Assembly (NCBI GenBank): GCA_049520515.1
Contig: JBEKPS010000008.1
Span: 1 to 64,000 of the forward strand
Direction of reading: 5' to 3'
DNA from: JAFAMS01 sp049520515
GTDB lineage: Bacteria > Vulcanimicrobiota > Vulcanimicrobiia > Vulcanimicrobiales > Vulcanimicrobiaceae
DNA length: 64,000 nucleotides
Made by a program: the position numbers and the translations under genes. A model generated the notes under the pieces. The model was given only the letters and a program-made list of their open reading frames with translations, was not told the origin of the DNA and did no database searches. Positions 16,928 to 24,879 of the stretch are shown here, piece after piece. Position 1 is the first letter of the stretch; every line of letters starts with the position of its first letter.

Positions 16928-17362
16928 TTAGAGCTCTACTTTATCCCCGTTGAGCAGTTCCTGGCGAGCGCGTTCCGCATTTTCAACCGTTGCGTGGTCA
17001 GCGAGCACCTTTGTCCATACATCTTCAGCAATTTGACACTGGACGGTCTCGGCAATTTGGTCGATCTTCCTAGACCGCTCAACTGATTGTCTTTGCTGGA
17101 ACACAAACTCAAGCCATGTAGTGAGCGAAAGCCACCACTCTTTTAATGGATGAACTTGCGATGCTTTGGAGCGTTGACCCATTAATGCGGCGTGTAGTGC
17201 TTGTCGTTCACTTATGGGGATTTCGTCCCAATGGTTTTTAACGCGGTTGTGAAACTTGTCCGCGCTTCTCATCCATGGATCGGAATCGACAATAGGCGAT
17301 GCCGCCGCTCGTGCGAGCAATCTCTGAAAGCGTGGATCAGTTGACGCAAACTCATATGCCAT
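16928..17362 (-). CDS. Hypothetical protein (island gene)
   Basis: A 144-residue, mostly helical, soluble-looking protein with many Trp, Arg and Gln (for example HPLKEWWLSLTTWLEFVF). I recognise no domain. The start is well supported: AAGGGG precedes the ATG, and an AT-rich TATAAGATAAAA stretch upstream (near 17392-17405) could serve as its -10 region. The gene directly upstream of the CTG-start frame at 16611-16910 probably forms a two-gene operon with it. The arrangement is compatible with a toxin-antitoxin-like pair, but nothing in the sequence proves it. Confidence 0.55.
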   Translation of the reverse strand: MAYEFASTDPRFQRLLARAAASPIVDSDPWMRSADKFHNRVKNHWDEIPISERQALHAALMGQRSKASQVHPLKEWWLSLTTWLEFVFQQRQSVERSRKIDQIAETVQCQIAEDVWTKVLADHATVENAERARQELLNGDKVEL

Positions 17363-17501
17363 AGGGGCCCCTTGCCTAGCTAGGTACGACTTTTATCTTA
17401 TATCGACTTAACGCCCTTTAGAAACGACTTCAGACACAGCCCTGTCACGGTTCCCAGAATATACCTTCCAATTAGTCGGTGTGTCAAAGCATTAATACCG
17501 C

Positions 17502-17530
17502 TTGACATCGAACATATGTTCGATTATCCT
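17502..17530 (+). promoter_or_regulatory. SOS-regulated promoter of imuA-imuB
   Basis: TTGACA (17502-17507), exactly 17 bases, then TATCCT (17525-17530). The spacer is occupied by the LexA-type palindrome. The expected transcription start is near 17537, three bases before the ATG at 17540, so the message would be essentially leaderless. Confidence 0.75.
17507..17524. promoter_or_regulatory. LexA-type SOS box upstream of imuA
   Basis: A perfect 18-bp palindrome, ATCGAACATATGTTCGAT, containing the GAAC-N4-GTTC core of Gram-positive-type LexA operators. It fills the spacer between -35 and -10. The identical 18-mer occurs upstream of dnaE2 at 26257-26274. The lexA gene itself is not in this window. 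Confidence 0.85.
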
Positions 17531-17539
17531 AGGCCTCCC

Positions 17540-18202
17540 ATGGCTAGCTCAGCAGCCTTTGCTGCCCTCCGGGACGCCCTGGATAGCCGATACCGTTCGG
17601 CATCCGCAGGGGCGTTTGAGCAAGCCGGTGGGTCCATGCACGAGACCGGCCTGCTTCATTTTCCGAAGGGGGCGATCTCGACGCTTGAGGGCGCGGCCAG
17701 CTCCGGCCGCAGCGCGCTAACCGCCCGGGTCCTGGCGGATGCGACTGCTGATGGCGGAGCTGGTGCGCTCGTCGAGTGGCGTGCGGATCCGAACGGCTTT
17801 TTCTTTCCGCCGTCGCTCGAGGTGGCCGGCGTCGCACTCGAACGGCTCGTGATCGTGCGCGCATGCGAACCGCTTGACGTCGTACGTGCCGCCGATATTC
17901 TGCTGCGCTCGGGCGCCTTCAACGTCATCGTGATTCCCACCGTCGCGTCGCGCGCAGCTGCGTGGTCGCGACTCGCAAATCTCGCGCATCGCGCCGGCGC
18001 AGTGCTGCTCGCCGTTGGAACGCAAGCCTGCGACGAGTTGCGGTATTTTGCATCGCTGCGGGTCGAATGCACGCTCGAAAGCATCGACTGGATCGGCGCG
18101 CCCGGACCGTTTCGCAAACTCTGCGGCTACGACGTGTGCACCCAGATCTGCAAACACAAGCGCGCAATTCCCACCGGTCGCACGCGCACCCGGGTCGGAT
18201 GA
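17540..18202 (+). CDS. imuA: ImuA-like RecA-fold accessory protein of the SOS mutasome
   Basis: A 220-residue RecA/SulA-like protein encoded in front of imuB. Visible are the P-loop region LEGAASSGRSALTARVL (residues about 50-66), a strand ending VIVIPTVA at the Walker B position, and the C-terminal RecA-like strand region. The Walker A lysine is Arg (GAASSGRS), so ATP hydrolysis may be impaired. ImuA proteins help ImuB and DnaE2 perform error-prone translesion synthesis. The ATG at 17540 is preferred; an in-frame ATG at 17516 lies inside the operator. The assignment rests on position, size and fold; the sequence itself diverges strongly. It overlaps imuB by 4 bp (ATGA). Confidence 0.78.
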   Translation: MASSAAFAALRDALDSRYRSASAGAFEQAGGSMHETGLLHFPKGAISTLEGAASSGRSALTARVLADATADGGAGALVEWRADPNGFFFPPSLEVAGVALERLVIVRACEPLDVVRAADILLRSGAFNVIVIPTVASRAAAWSRLANLAHRAGAVLLAVGTQACDELRYFASLRVECTLESIDWIGAPGPFRKLCGYDVCTQICKHKRAIPTGRTRTRVG

Positions 18203-19440
18203 TTCTGTGCGTGCGCGTGACGGCGGAGGCCGAAACGCGATGGGAAGCGATCCTCGACGCACTCGATGCCGTGACACCGCTCATTGAAGACGGCCCAGGC
18301 GCAGCATTTTGTGAGATGCGCGGCATCGCCGGCGATCCGATTCGCTGGCTGCACACGGTGACGCATGTGCTGACGCCGTTTGAGATTCCGTTCGCGCTCG
18401 GTATCGGTCCGAATCGTTTCGTTGCGAGCGTTGCCGCACGCGGCAAACGCACCTGCGCGCGCGGTGAAGAGGCGGACTTCGTGGCGCCGATGCCGCTCGA
18501 CGTCTTACCGATCGATCCGCACATCTGCGAACGTTTGCGGATGCTCGGCGTGCGCACGCTGGGTGAGCTCGCTGCGCTCCCGCACGGCCCATTCGTACGC
18601 CGCTTTGGGCCGCAAGCAGCGCGTTGGCACGAGCTGGCACGCGGCATCGACGACGTTCCATTGATCCCGCGACCACGCCGTGTGACGATCGAGCGCACGC
18701 TCTTCGGCGAAGGCAGCGCCGCCAGCGAAGAAGCGCTGCTCTTTGCACTGCGCTCGCTCGTTGCGCGCATCGTCGACGATCTCGTGGTGCTCGGGCAGCG
18801 CGCGGCCGAGCTCGTGTTGGGTCTGCAATGCGAAGACGGTGAGCTGCACGAGATCCGGATTCGTATCGCGCATCCGACAGCACGCGAAGGAATGCTCTTC
18901 GATTTAACGCGCGCGCATCTCGAAGGCGTGCGTCTCGAAGCGCCGGTCGAAGGCTTGCGGCTGCGTATCGAACGGATGGAATCCGGCGGGACGCCGATGA
19001 GTTTGTTCAGCTCGCAAGACCCCGATGCCGAAGCCGTCGAGCTTGCGCTTGCGCGTCTCGAAGCCGCGCTCGGAGAAGGCGTCGTGCTGCGTGCATTCTC
19101 CGTCGACGGTTATCGTCCGGAGAAGCAAGTCGTCTACGAACGTTTTTCGGCGAGCATGATGTCCGAACGTCACGACAAACGCGAGCCCAAGCCAACGATG
19201 CAGTTACGGGTCTTCGAGCCGCGCGCGATTGACTTGGTCATGCAAGCCGGCGTCCCGCGCTTTGCCGGAACGCCGCCCCAAACGATCGTCAATTACGCCG
19301 GACCGTGGCGTACGGTCGAAGATTGGTGGTCGAACACGCCACTGACGCGCGACGACTACGACATCATGCTCGACGACGGGACGCTCTGCCGCATCGCGCA
19401 TCGCGAGCACGGCTGGTACTTACTCGGCGTCTACGACTGA
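18199..19440 (+). CDS. imuB: ImuB, Y-family polymerase-like mutasome subunit lacking catalytic residues
   Basis: A 413-residue DinB/UmuC-fold protein. Fingers/palm motifs are present (LGIGPNRFVASVAA, then LPIDPHICERLRMLGVRTLGEL, a helix-hairpin-helix). The acidic metal ligands of active Y-family enzymes are missing: the N-terminal DxD-type strand reads MILCVRV and the SxDE segment is replaced by GAAFCEMRG. The ImuB-type C-terminal module ends with GPWRTVEDWW, then LDDGTLCRIA and WYLLGVYD. ImuB is known as the non-catalytic hub that links DnaE2, ImuA and the beta clamp. It is SOS-regulated through the imuA promoter. Confidence 0.9.
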   Translation: MILCVRVTAEAETRWEAILDALDAVTPLIEDGPGAAFCEMRGIAGDPIRWLHTVTHVLTPFEIPFALGIGPNRFVASVAARGKRTCARGEEADFVAPMPLDVLPIDPHICERLRMLGVRTLGELAALPHGPFVRRFGPQAARWHELARGIDDVPLIPRPRRVTIERTLFGEGSAASEEALLFALRSLVARIVDDLVVLGQRAAELVLGLQCEDGELHEIRIRIAHPTAREGMLFDLTRAHLEGVRLEAPVEGLRLRIERMESGGTPMSLFSSQDPDAEAVELALARLEAALGEGVVLRAFSVDGYRPEKQVVYERFSASMMSERHDKREPKPTMQLRVFEPRAIDLVMQAGVPRFAGTPPQTIVNYAGPWRTVEDWWSNTPLTRDDYDIMLDDGTLCRIAHREHGWYLLGVYD

Positions 19441-19441
19441 G

Positions 19442-20422
19442 CTACGACATGTACGGTGCATCGATCGCAACCGGTCGCAATGCCGCATCGAACTGCGCCA
19501 TCACGCTGGGATCGACACGAAGCCCCGCCGCCTTCACGTTCTCATCGACGTGCGAGGGTTTGCTTGCGCCGACGATCACGGCTGAAATTTCCGGCCGCCG
19601 CAAACACCACGCAAGCGCAAGCTGACCGAGGGTCACGCCGGCACCTTCGGCGATTGCCTTCGCACGCTGCACGGCATCGAGCACCGGCTGCGTGAAGTAG
19701 TCCTCCATCATTCCGGCCGCAGGTCCGGCTGCGCGCGAGCCCTCGGGCAACGTTTTCACCGACGTGTATTTTCCGGTAAGAATCCCTTGCGCGAGCGGTG
19801 ACCACACGACGTTGCCGAGACCGTACTCACCGCACACCGGCAAGACGCTGCGCTCGATGCGGCGCCAAAGCGCGCTGTACTGCGGCTGATTGCTGACCGG
19901 TTCTGCCCATCCCATCGCACGGCACAAGCGAACGGCGGCGCCGATTTGATCGGCGTTCCATTCGGAGACGCCCCAATACAGCGTCTTTCCGGCGTGAACC
20001 AGATCGTTCATTGCGGCGCACGTCTCTTCCAGCGGTGTCGTGACGTCGTAGCGATGGCATTGATAGAGATCGACGTAGTCGACGCCGAGACGCTTCAGCG
20101 AGAGATGCGCTTGCTCCATGATGTGCTTGCGCGAAAGGCCGCGATCGTTCGGGCCGTCGCCCATCGGGAAATACACTTTCGTCGCGAGGACTATGCTGTC
20201 GCGCCGAAACCCCTTGATCGCGCGGCCAACGATTTCTTCGGCGATGCCGCGCGCGTAAACGTTCGCGGTGTCGAAAAACGTGATCCCCAGCTCGTAGGCG
20301 CGCTGTATGCACGCGCGAGCGCCGTCTTCTTCAACGCTTCCGCCGTACGTCAACCACGAGCCGAGGCCGACACTTGAAACCTTCGTGCCCCAGCGTCCAA
20401 TATTGCGATATTCCATAGACAA
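19442..20422 (-). CDS. Aldo/keto reductase (Kv-beta-like AKR)
   Basis: A 326-residue TIM-barrel NADPH-dependent oxidoreductase. The catalytic tetrad is visible: Asp and Tyr in TFFDTANVYARG, Lys in VLATKVYF, His in DLYQCHRYD. The NADPH-binding end has SAVIVGASKPSHVDENVKAA. The wording MEYRNIGRWGTKVSSVGLGSW matches the AKR branch of potassium-channel beta-like and YghZ/Gpr-like enzymes that reduce small aldehydes. It starts at ATG 20422 or 20416. It converges with imuB, 1 base apart. The physiological substrate is unknown. Confidence 0.92.
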   Translation of the reverse strand: MSMEYRNIGRWGTKVSSVGLGSWLTYGGSVEEDGARACIQRAYELGITFFDTANVYARGIAEEIVGRAIKGFRRDSIVLATKVYFPMGDGPNDRGLSRKHIMEQAHLSLKRLGVDYVDLYQCHRYDVTTPLEETCAAMNDLVHAGKTLYWGVSEWNADQIGAAVRLCRAMGWAEPVSNQPQYSALWRRIERSVLPVCGEYGLGNVVWSPLAQGILTGKYTSVKTLPEGSRAAGPAAGMMEDYFTQPVLDAVQRAKAIAEGAGVTLGQLALAWCLRRPEISAVIVGASKPSHVDENVKAAGLRVDPSVMAQFDAALRPVAIDAPYMS

Positions 20423-20458
20423 TGCTTCTTCTACGTGGTGCAGAAAGGACCCCAGCCG

Positions 20459-20998
20459 ATGACCGCCTTTATCGAAACGCCCAGAATGATCTTACGGTCG
20501 TGGACACACGACGATATCGTACCGTGGGCACGGCTGAATGCCGATCCGAGCGTGATGGAGTTCTTTCTGCGAACCTACGATCGCGACGAATCCGTCGCCA
20601 CCGCGCAGTTGATGGAAGTCGAGCTGGAGCACGATCGCTACGGCTGGTTCGTCGTCGAAGTGAAAGACCGGTTTCCGTTCGCCGGTGTGATTGCATTGCA
20701 AGACGTCCCGTTTACGGCACCGTTCACCCCCGCATACGAAGTCGGGTGGCGTTTTCTTCCGGAAGCATGGGGGAGTGGCTATGCGACCGAGAGCGCGGCG
20801 GCTGCGATCGATTACGCCTTCAACACACTCGGATGGCACGAAGTCGTTGCGATGACCGCAAAAATAAACGCGCGCTCGCAACGTGTCATGAAACGCCTCG
20901 GGATGACGTACGATCCACGTGACGATTTCGAGCATCCGAAGATGCCCGAAGGACATCGTTTGAGGCCGCACGTCCTCTACCGCATCACGCGGGAATGA
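20459..20998 (+). CDS. GNAT-family acetyltransferase, RimJ/RimL type
   Basis: A 179-residue GNAT of the RimJ/RimL/ribosomal-protein-acetyltransferase branch: TPRMILRSWTHDDIVPWARL at the N-terminus, EVGWRFLPEAWGSGYATESA with the acetyl-CoA loop, and ARSQRVMKRLGMTYD near the end. It modifies N-terminal amines or small molecules such as antibiotics in this family; the actual substrate is unknown. ATG 20459 is preferred over GTG 20435 because AAAGGA lies at correct distance from the ATG. It overlaps the next GNAT gene by 4 bp. Confidence 0.88.
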   Translation: MTAFIETPRMILRSWTHDDIVPWARLNADPSVMEFFLRTYDRDESVATAQLMEVELEHDRYGWFVVEVKDRFPFAGVIALQDVPFTAPFTPAYEVGWRFLPEAWGSGYATESAAAAIDYAFNTLGWHEVVAMTAKINARSQRVMKRLGMTYDPRDDFEHPKMPEGHRLRPHVLYRITRE

Positions 20999-21846
20999 TT
21001 CGCCGCCTCGGGCCGTCCGACGAAAGCGCTGTGCAAGTGTTTCTCGCGCAGCGACTGCAGAGCTCGTTCATCTTGGTCGCAAATCTCGCAGCCGATGGAT
21101 TCGTTTACGAGGGCGTCCCGTATCAAGGCATCTATGTCGGTGCGTTCGACGGCGATGCGTTGGCCGGCGTCGCCGCGCACTATTGGAACGATAATCTGAT
21201 CTTTCAGGCACCCCGATATGCGGCCGAGCTCGCCGCGGGTGCACTGCGCGCGAGCAGACGTCCGTGCGCCGGCCTCATCGGTCCGTGGGCACAGATCGAA
21301 GCAGCGCGCGATGCCCTTGGCCTTTCGGAACGTCCGACACGCTACAACAGCAAAGAAATTCTCTACGGCGTCGAGCTTGCGCGCTTACGAACACCGGATG
21401 GACTCGTTTCAGGCAGCGTGCAATGCCGGCGCGCACGCCCCGAAGATCTTCCGGTCCTCACGGAATTCGCCGCCGCCGACATGATCGAAACCTTCGGAGA
21501 TACCGAGGGCCCAGAGCTGCGGACAAAGGCCCGCGACTCGCTCGAACGCGACATGGGCGAAGGTATTCTTTTCGTTCTCGAAGCCGATGGAAGTGTCGTC
21601 GCCAAATCATCGTTTCACGGAATTGCAAACGGCGCCGTGCAGATCGGCGGCGTCTACACACCGCCGGACCGACGCGGACGCGGATACGCTCGCAGCGTCG
21701 TCGCTGGATCACTTCTGATGGCGCGTGACGCCGGCGAAAGCAAAGCGTTCCTCTTCACGAGCGAAGAGAATATAGCGGCGCAGCATGCCTACATCGCGCT
21801 CGGCTTTGCGCCGATCGGCAACTACGGAATCATTCTCTTTCGCTAA
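20995..21846 (+). CDS. GNAT-family acetyltransferase with N-terminal extension
   Basis: A 283-residue protein with a degenerate N-terminal GNAT-like half (about 1-135) and a typical C-terminal GNAT half with IGGVYTPPDRRGRGYARSVV as acetyl-CoA loop and HAYIALGFAPIGNYGIILF at the end. Two-domain GNATs of this kind are common and have unknown substrates. The start overlaps the previous GNAT stop (ATGA), so both are co-translated. It is convergent with the DUF5602-like gene (4-bp overlap). Confidence 0.85.
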   Translation: MIRRLGPSDESAVQVFLAQRLQSSFILVANLAADGFVYEGVPYQGIYVGAFDGDALAGVAAHYWNDNLIFQAPRYAAELAAGALRASRRPCAGLIGPWAQIEAARDALGLSERPTRYNSKEILYGVELARLRTPDGLVSGSVQCRRARPEDLPVLTEFAAADMIETFGDTEGPELRTKARDSLERDMGEGILFVLEADGSVVAKSSFHGIANGAVQIGGVYTPPDRRGRGYARSVVAGSLLMARDAGESKAFLFTSEENIAAQHAYIALGFAPIGNYGIILFR

Positions 21847-22598
21847 TTGAAGTGTTTGAAGCCACCGAGCTCGATCACGTAGCTCCGATGTGCTGGCGCA
21901 TAATGTACGCTGTACGTCGTCGGATAATATCCGGGATAGCTGGTCTTTGATGGCGTCGGGATCCTAAAAGTGGCATTCGGATGCGATCTGAGGAATGCGC
22001 GCGTGATCATCGGTTCGAGGAAGATCAACCGGCCGTTGTAGTAGCCGTAGATGAACGTCGCGGTAAACGGCTTGTTATGAAACTCCGGTGATGCCGGATT
22101 AATAGCGTGCACGCCCATCTGATCGGATACGGTCTCCGGCACAACTTGATATCCGGGCGGAATAATCGTTGCGTTGGTGACGCGTGCCGCGGGGTCTTTC
22201 TCTTGTTTTGGAAAGGCGACGGCGAGCTGATGCTTACGATCGATCATATAGAAATGAAAATCGAAATGCGGAACGGTGTAGATGCCCGGTGGAATATGGC
22301 CGTGCGGATTCCAATCCACCGTAACGTGATCGATGCCCGTATTCGGTCCGGGCGGCATCGGAACCAGATACTCCCACTCGCTCCCGTCTTTCTTCTCGTT
22401 CGCCGGCAACCCGACGAGGGCGCCTTGGTCGAGCACGAGGGATAGCGAGATCGGTTTGTTGTGCGCATCCGTGAGCAGCACCAAGTGCGCAGTCCCGTGC
22501 CCGAGCGGCGCCACCGGACCGCTGTACGAGTTCGCGCTTGCGGCACCCGTAGAGAGCAATGCGAAGGCGTAGGTGAGGAAAAGCGTGCGAAGGATCAA
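21843..22598 (-). CDS. Exported DUF5602/TTHB210-like protein
   Basis: A 251-residue secreted protein: signal peptide (LFLTYAFALLSTGAASA) followed by a beta-rich domain. The segments PPGIYTVPHFDFHFYMI and PPGYQVVPETVSDQMGVHA, with several His residues, match my recollection of the DUF5602/TTHB210-like family, whose metal- or ligand-binding role is not established. The hydrophilic, His-containing motifs suggest metal binding (inference). No operon partner is evident; it lies 9 bases after the cupin gene on the same strand. Confidence 0.7.
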   Translation of the reverse strand: MILRTLFLTYAFALLSTGAASANSYSGPVAPLGHGTAHLVLLTDAHNKPISLSLVLDQGALVGLPANEKKDGSEWEYLVPMPPGPNTGIDHVTVDWNPHGHIPPGIYTVPHFDFHFYMIDRKHQLAVAFPKQEKDPAARVTNATIIPPGYQVVPETVSDQMGVHAINPASPEFHNKPFTATFIYGYYNGRLIFLEPMITRAFLRSHPNATFRIPTPSKTSYPGYYPTTYSVHYAPAHRSYVIELGGFKHFN

Positions 22599-22607
22599 GA
22601 TTCTATC

Positions 22608-23087
22608 CTATTCCTCTCCATCAAAGTAATCGAAAGACCCCGAGCGGATTCGCATGCGTTTCGGCAACGATACGCTCCATTTTTTGCTGTCCGGCTGGTA
22701 CGAGAATTCACCGAACGGATTATCGGCAACGACAAAGATGACGAGATCCTCGCTGCCGTCGTTCGTCAATTGATGCGCTTCACCCGGCGGGAACAGAAAT
22801 GCGTCGCCGGCTTCGATCGTCGTATTCCCCTCCTCGTCTCGGACGGTTCCTCGCCCGGACATGACATAGTAGAACTCCCACTGCGCGCTGTGCATGTGGA
22901 ATACATATGGCGTCTGTCCCGGCTCGAGGCGCATGATCTCGACATCGAACGGGTGCCGCTTCGTGACGTCATTCGACTTCGGATCGCGGCCGAGCGCCTC
23001 GGAAACTTGCTTGCCGGCACCCTTGTACCGTCCCTTAGGTGATTCCCACGTGAGATCTTCGATATCGCGAACGTTGACTTTGCGCAT
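22608..23087 (-). CDS. Cupin-domain protein
   Basis: A 159-residue single-cupin beta-barrel protein. The two cupin motifs are visible: HMHSAQWEFYYVMSGRG with His/Glu metal ligands and AGDAFLFPPGEAHQL with Pro-Gly and His. Family members are dioxygenases, isomerases or sugar-binding proteins; the substrate is unknown. The start at 23087 is certain because GGAGG lies five bases upstream. The open frame continues upstream antisense to phzF, but that is not coding. It is divergent from the PhzF-type gene with 21 bases between. Confidence 0.88.
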   Translation of the reverse strand: MRKVNVRDIEDLTWESPKGRYKGAGKQVSEALGRDPKSNDVTKRHPFDVEIMRLEPGQTPYVFHMHSAQWEFYYVMSGRGTVRDEEGNTTIEAGDAFLFPPGEAHQLTNDGSEDLVIFVVADNPFGEFSYQPDSKKWSVSLPKRMRIRSGSFDYFDGEE

Positions 23088-23108
23088 TTTTACCTCCAGG
23101 ATATCTGC

Positions 23109-23990
23109 GTGAACTACGAGATGGTTCAAGTCGATGCATTTACGTCGAAACCGCTCGAGGGGAATCCGTGCGCTGTCCTTCCCGACGCGCGCGGCTTGGA
23201 CGACGGCTTGATGCAGCGCATCGCGCGCGAGAATAATCTCTCGGAGACGGCTTACGTCTTTCCGTGCGAGCGCTCCGATTTTCGCGTGAGATACTTCACG
23301 CCGTACTCCGAGATTCCGATGGCCGGTCATCCGACCGTCGCGACGGTACACGCTCTGTGCGAACTTGGAATCATCAGCGACGATCGTTCCAGCGTCACGC
23401 TCGAGATGCCAGCCGGGATCATATCCGTGCGCATCGAGCGCGAGCATCCAAACCGACGCTACGTCATGCGCCAGCTCGCGCCGACCTTTTTGCGTAAATA
23501 TCCGCGTGAACTCTTCGCGAAGGCACTCGATCTCGGGGAAGAAGATTTCTTGGACGAGCATCCGTTACCGCAAACCGTTTCGACCGGTACGCCGCAGCTG
23601 ATGATCGCGCTGCGCGACAGCTCGGCGCTTGCACGGGCGCGGCCCGACGTGCGCAAGCTCTTTGCGGAGGTCGATGGGAAGGATTATTTCAGCGTGCACG
23701 TGTTCGCGCGCGAAACGCGCGGCGACGTTGCACTGATCTCCCGGCACTTCGCCGATTTCGGCGGAAATATCGTCGAAGACCCATTCACCGGCTCGGCGAG
23801 CGGCGGGATGGCCGCATACTGTGCGCACTACGGTTTGGTCGAGGAGCGCAGCTATCAGATCGCGCAAGGCGATCACGTGGGACGCCCCGGCCGCGGGTAC
23901 ATCCACGTCGTTGCGGACGGCGATGCGATCCGATCCGTTGAAGTCGGCGGCGAAGCGGTCATGGTTTTACGCGGAACACTCAGCTTGTGA
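23109..23990 (+). CDS. PhzF-family isomerase/epimerase
   Basis: A 293-residue member of the PhzF/diaminopimelate-epimerase-like fold. Diagnostic are the N-terminal QVDAFTSKPLEGNPCAV, NNLSETAYVFP with the catalytic-Glu region, the GHPTVATVHAL motif, and DPFTGSASGGMAAY of the second half. PhzF isomerises trans-2,3-dihydro-3-hydroxyanthranilate in phenazine synthesis, but most homologues have other, unknown substrates and no phenazine genes are here. A kynurenine/anthranilate link to the 8-kb genes is only conceivable. GTG start. It lies 7 bases before the next dehydrogenase, probably one operon. Confidence 0.92.
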   Translation: MNYEMVQVDAFTSKPLEGNPCAVLPDARGLDDGLMQRIARENNLSETAYVFPCERSDFRVRYFTPYSEIPMAGHPTVATVHALCELGIISDDRSSVTLEMPAGIISVRIEREHPNRRYVMRQLAPTFLRKYPRELFAKALDLGEEDFLDEHPLPQTVSTGTPQLMIALRDSSALARARPDVRKLFAEVDGKDYFSVHVFARETRGDVALISRHFADFGGNIVEDPFTGSASGGMAAYCAHYGLVEERSYQIAQGDHVGRPGRGYIHVVADGDAIRSVEVGGEAVMVLRGTLSL

Positions 23991-23997
23991 GGTTGAT

Positions 23998-24879
23998 ATG
24001 AAGATCGGATTCATTGGTCTGGGAACGATGGGGCTTGGCATGGCGCAGTGTCTGCAAGCCGCCGGACACTCAGTCGTCGGCTACAATCGCACCGCCTCAC
24101 GCGGCGAACCGCTTAGAGCGAATGGCGGAACGCTCGCAGCAACGCCCGATGAAGCGGTTGCAGGCGCCGACGTCGTGTTCACGATGCTCAGTGATGACCC
24201 GGCGGTCGAGGATATCTTGCTCGGCGAGCGCGGCGTGATGCGCGCCGCTAAGAAAGGTGCGCTGTTCATCGATTCGAGCACGGTTACGCCGGCGATGTCG
24301 CGGCGCTGCGCGGATGAGGCCAAGCAACACGGCCTGCGTTTTCTCGACGCGCCGGTGACCGGCAGCCGCAACGAAGCCGCAAATGGGAAACTCGTTTTTA
24401 TCGTCGGCGGCGAGAAAAGCGATTACGAAGCAGCGGCGCCGCTCTTCGATGCGATGGGGCAAGCGCGATTTTACTTCGGGGCTTCCGGTTCGGGCGCAAC
24501 GGTCAAGCTCTGCAACAACGCGATCTCCGCGACGCTCACGACCGCAATGGCCGAGAGCGCGACGCTCGTCAAAGCGAGCGGAGTCGACCAAAAGGCGGCC
24601 CTCGAGTTTCTGAGCGAGCATGGTGCGTTCGCGTGCCGTCTCTCGCGCAATAAGCTACCGAAGATGTTCAACGGCGACTTCTCGCCGAATTTCCAGCTCA
24701 AGCTGATGGCCAAGGACGTGCGCTATTTCCTCGCGCTTGCGAGCGAGTTCCACCGCACGACGCCGGCCATCAAAACAGTCGGTGGTGTCCTCGCCGATGC
24801 AACGCAGGCGGGGTTCGGCGACGAAGATATCGCCGCCGTCCACGCCTACTACTTAGAGTCGGATAAGGTCGCGACCTAA
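23998..24879 (+). CDS. 3-hydroxyisobutyrate dehydrogenase-like NAD(P)-binding beta-hydroxyacid dehydrogenase
   Basis: A 293-residue beta-hydroxyacid dehydrogenase. The Rossmann motif IGFIGLGTMGLGMAQ opens the chain. The substrate-binding DAPVTGSRNEAANGKL and the catalytic Lys in GSGATVKLCNNAI follow, then the all-helical C-terminal domain. Family members oxidise 3-hydroxyisobutyrate, tartronate semialdehyde or succinic semialdehyde; the GSRNEAANG wording is nearer the GLYR/glyoxylate reductase branch. ATG 23998 follows the phzF stop directly, preceded by GAGGT. It converges with the sugar-type binding-protein gene (4-bp overlap). Confidence 0.9.
   Translation: MKIGFIGLGTMGLGMAQCLQAAGHSVVGYNRTASRGEPLRANGGTLAATPDEAVAGADVVFTMLSDDPAVEDILLGERGVMRAAKKGALFIDSSTVTPAMSRRCADEAKQHGLRFLDAPVTGSRNEAANGKLVFIVGGEKSDYEAAAPLFDAMGQARFYFGASGSGATVKLCNNAISATLTTAMAESATLVKASGVDQKAALEFLSEHGAFACRLSRNKLPKMFNGDFSPNFQLKLMAKDVRYFLALASEFHRTTPAIKTVGGVLADATQAGFGDEDIAAVHAYYLESDKVAT

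Larger units (their letters stand above)
14283..17500. mobile_element. Putative horizontally acquired island with IS1595-type transposase and small unknown genes
   Basis: Between the M16 operon and the imuA promoter lies about 3.2 kb that differs from its surroundings: visibly lower GC, looser gene packing, a transposase, a DUF5343-like gene and at least four small genes of unknown function on both strands. Both borders contain an ATTAAT sequence a few bases before a TTGACA box (14287-14301 and 17491-17507). I found no convincing terminal inverted repeats or target duplication. The element's exact limits, and whether it is one insertion or several, cannot be given. Confidence 0.4.

Noticed and set aside
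17516..17540. ATG at 17516 as start of imuA
   Set aside because: This ATG is the centre of the LexA palindrome and lies upstream of the -10 box; the ATG at 17540 directly after the predicted transcription start is far more plausible.
23088..23561. Long N-terminal extension of the cupin gene
   Set aside because: A strong GGAGG sits five bases before the ATG at 23087, and the upstream open frame is antisense to the phzF-type gene.
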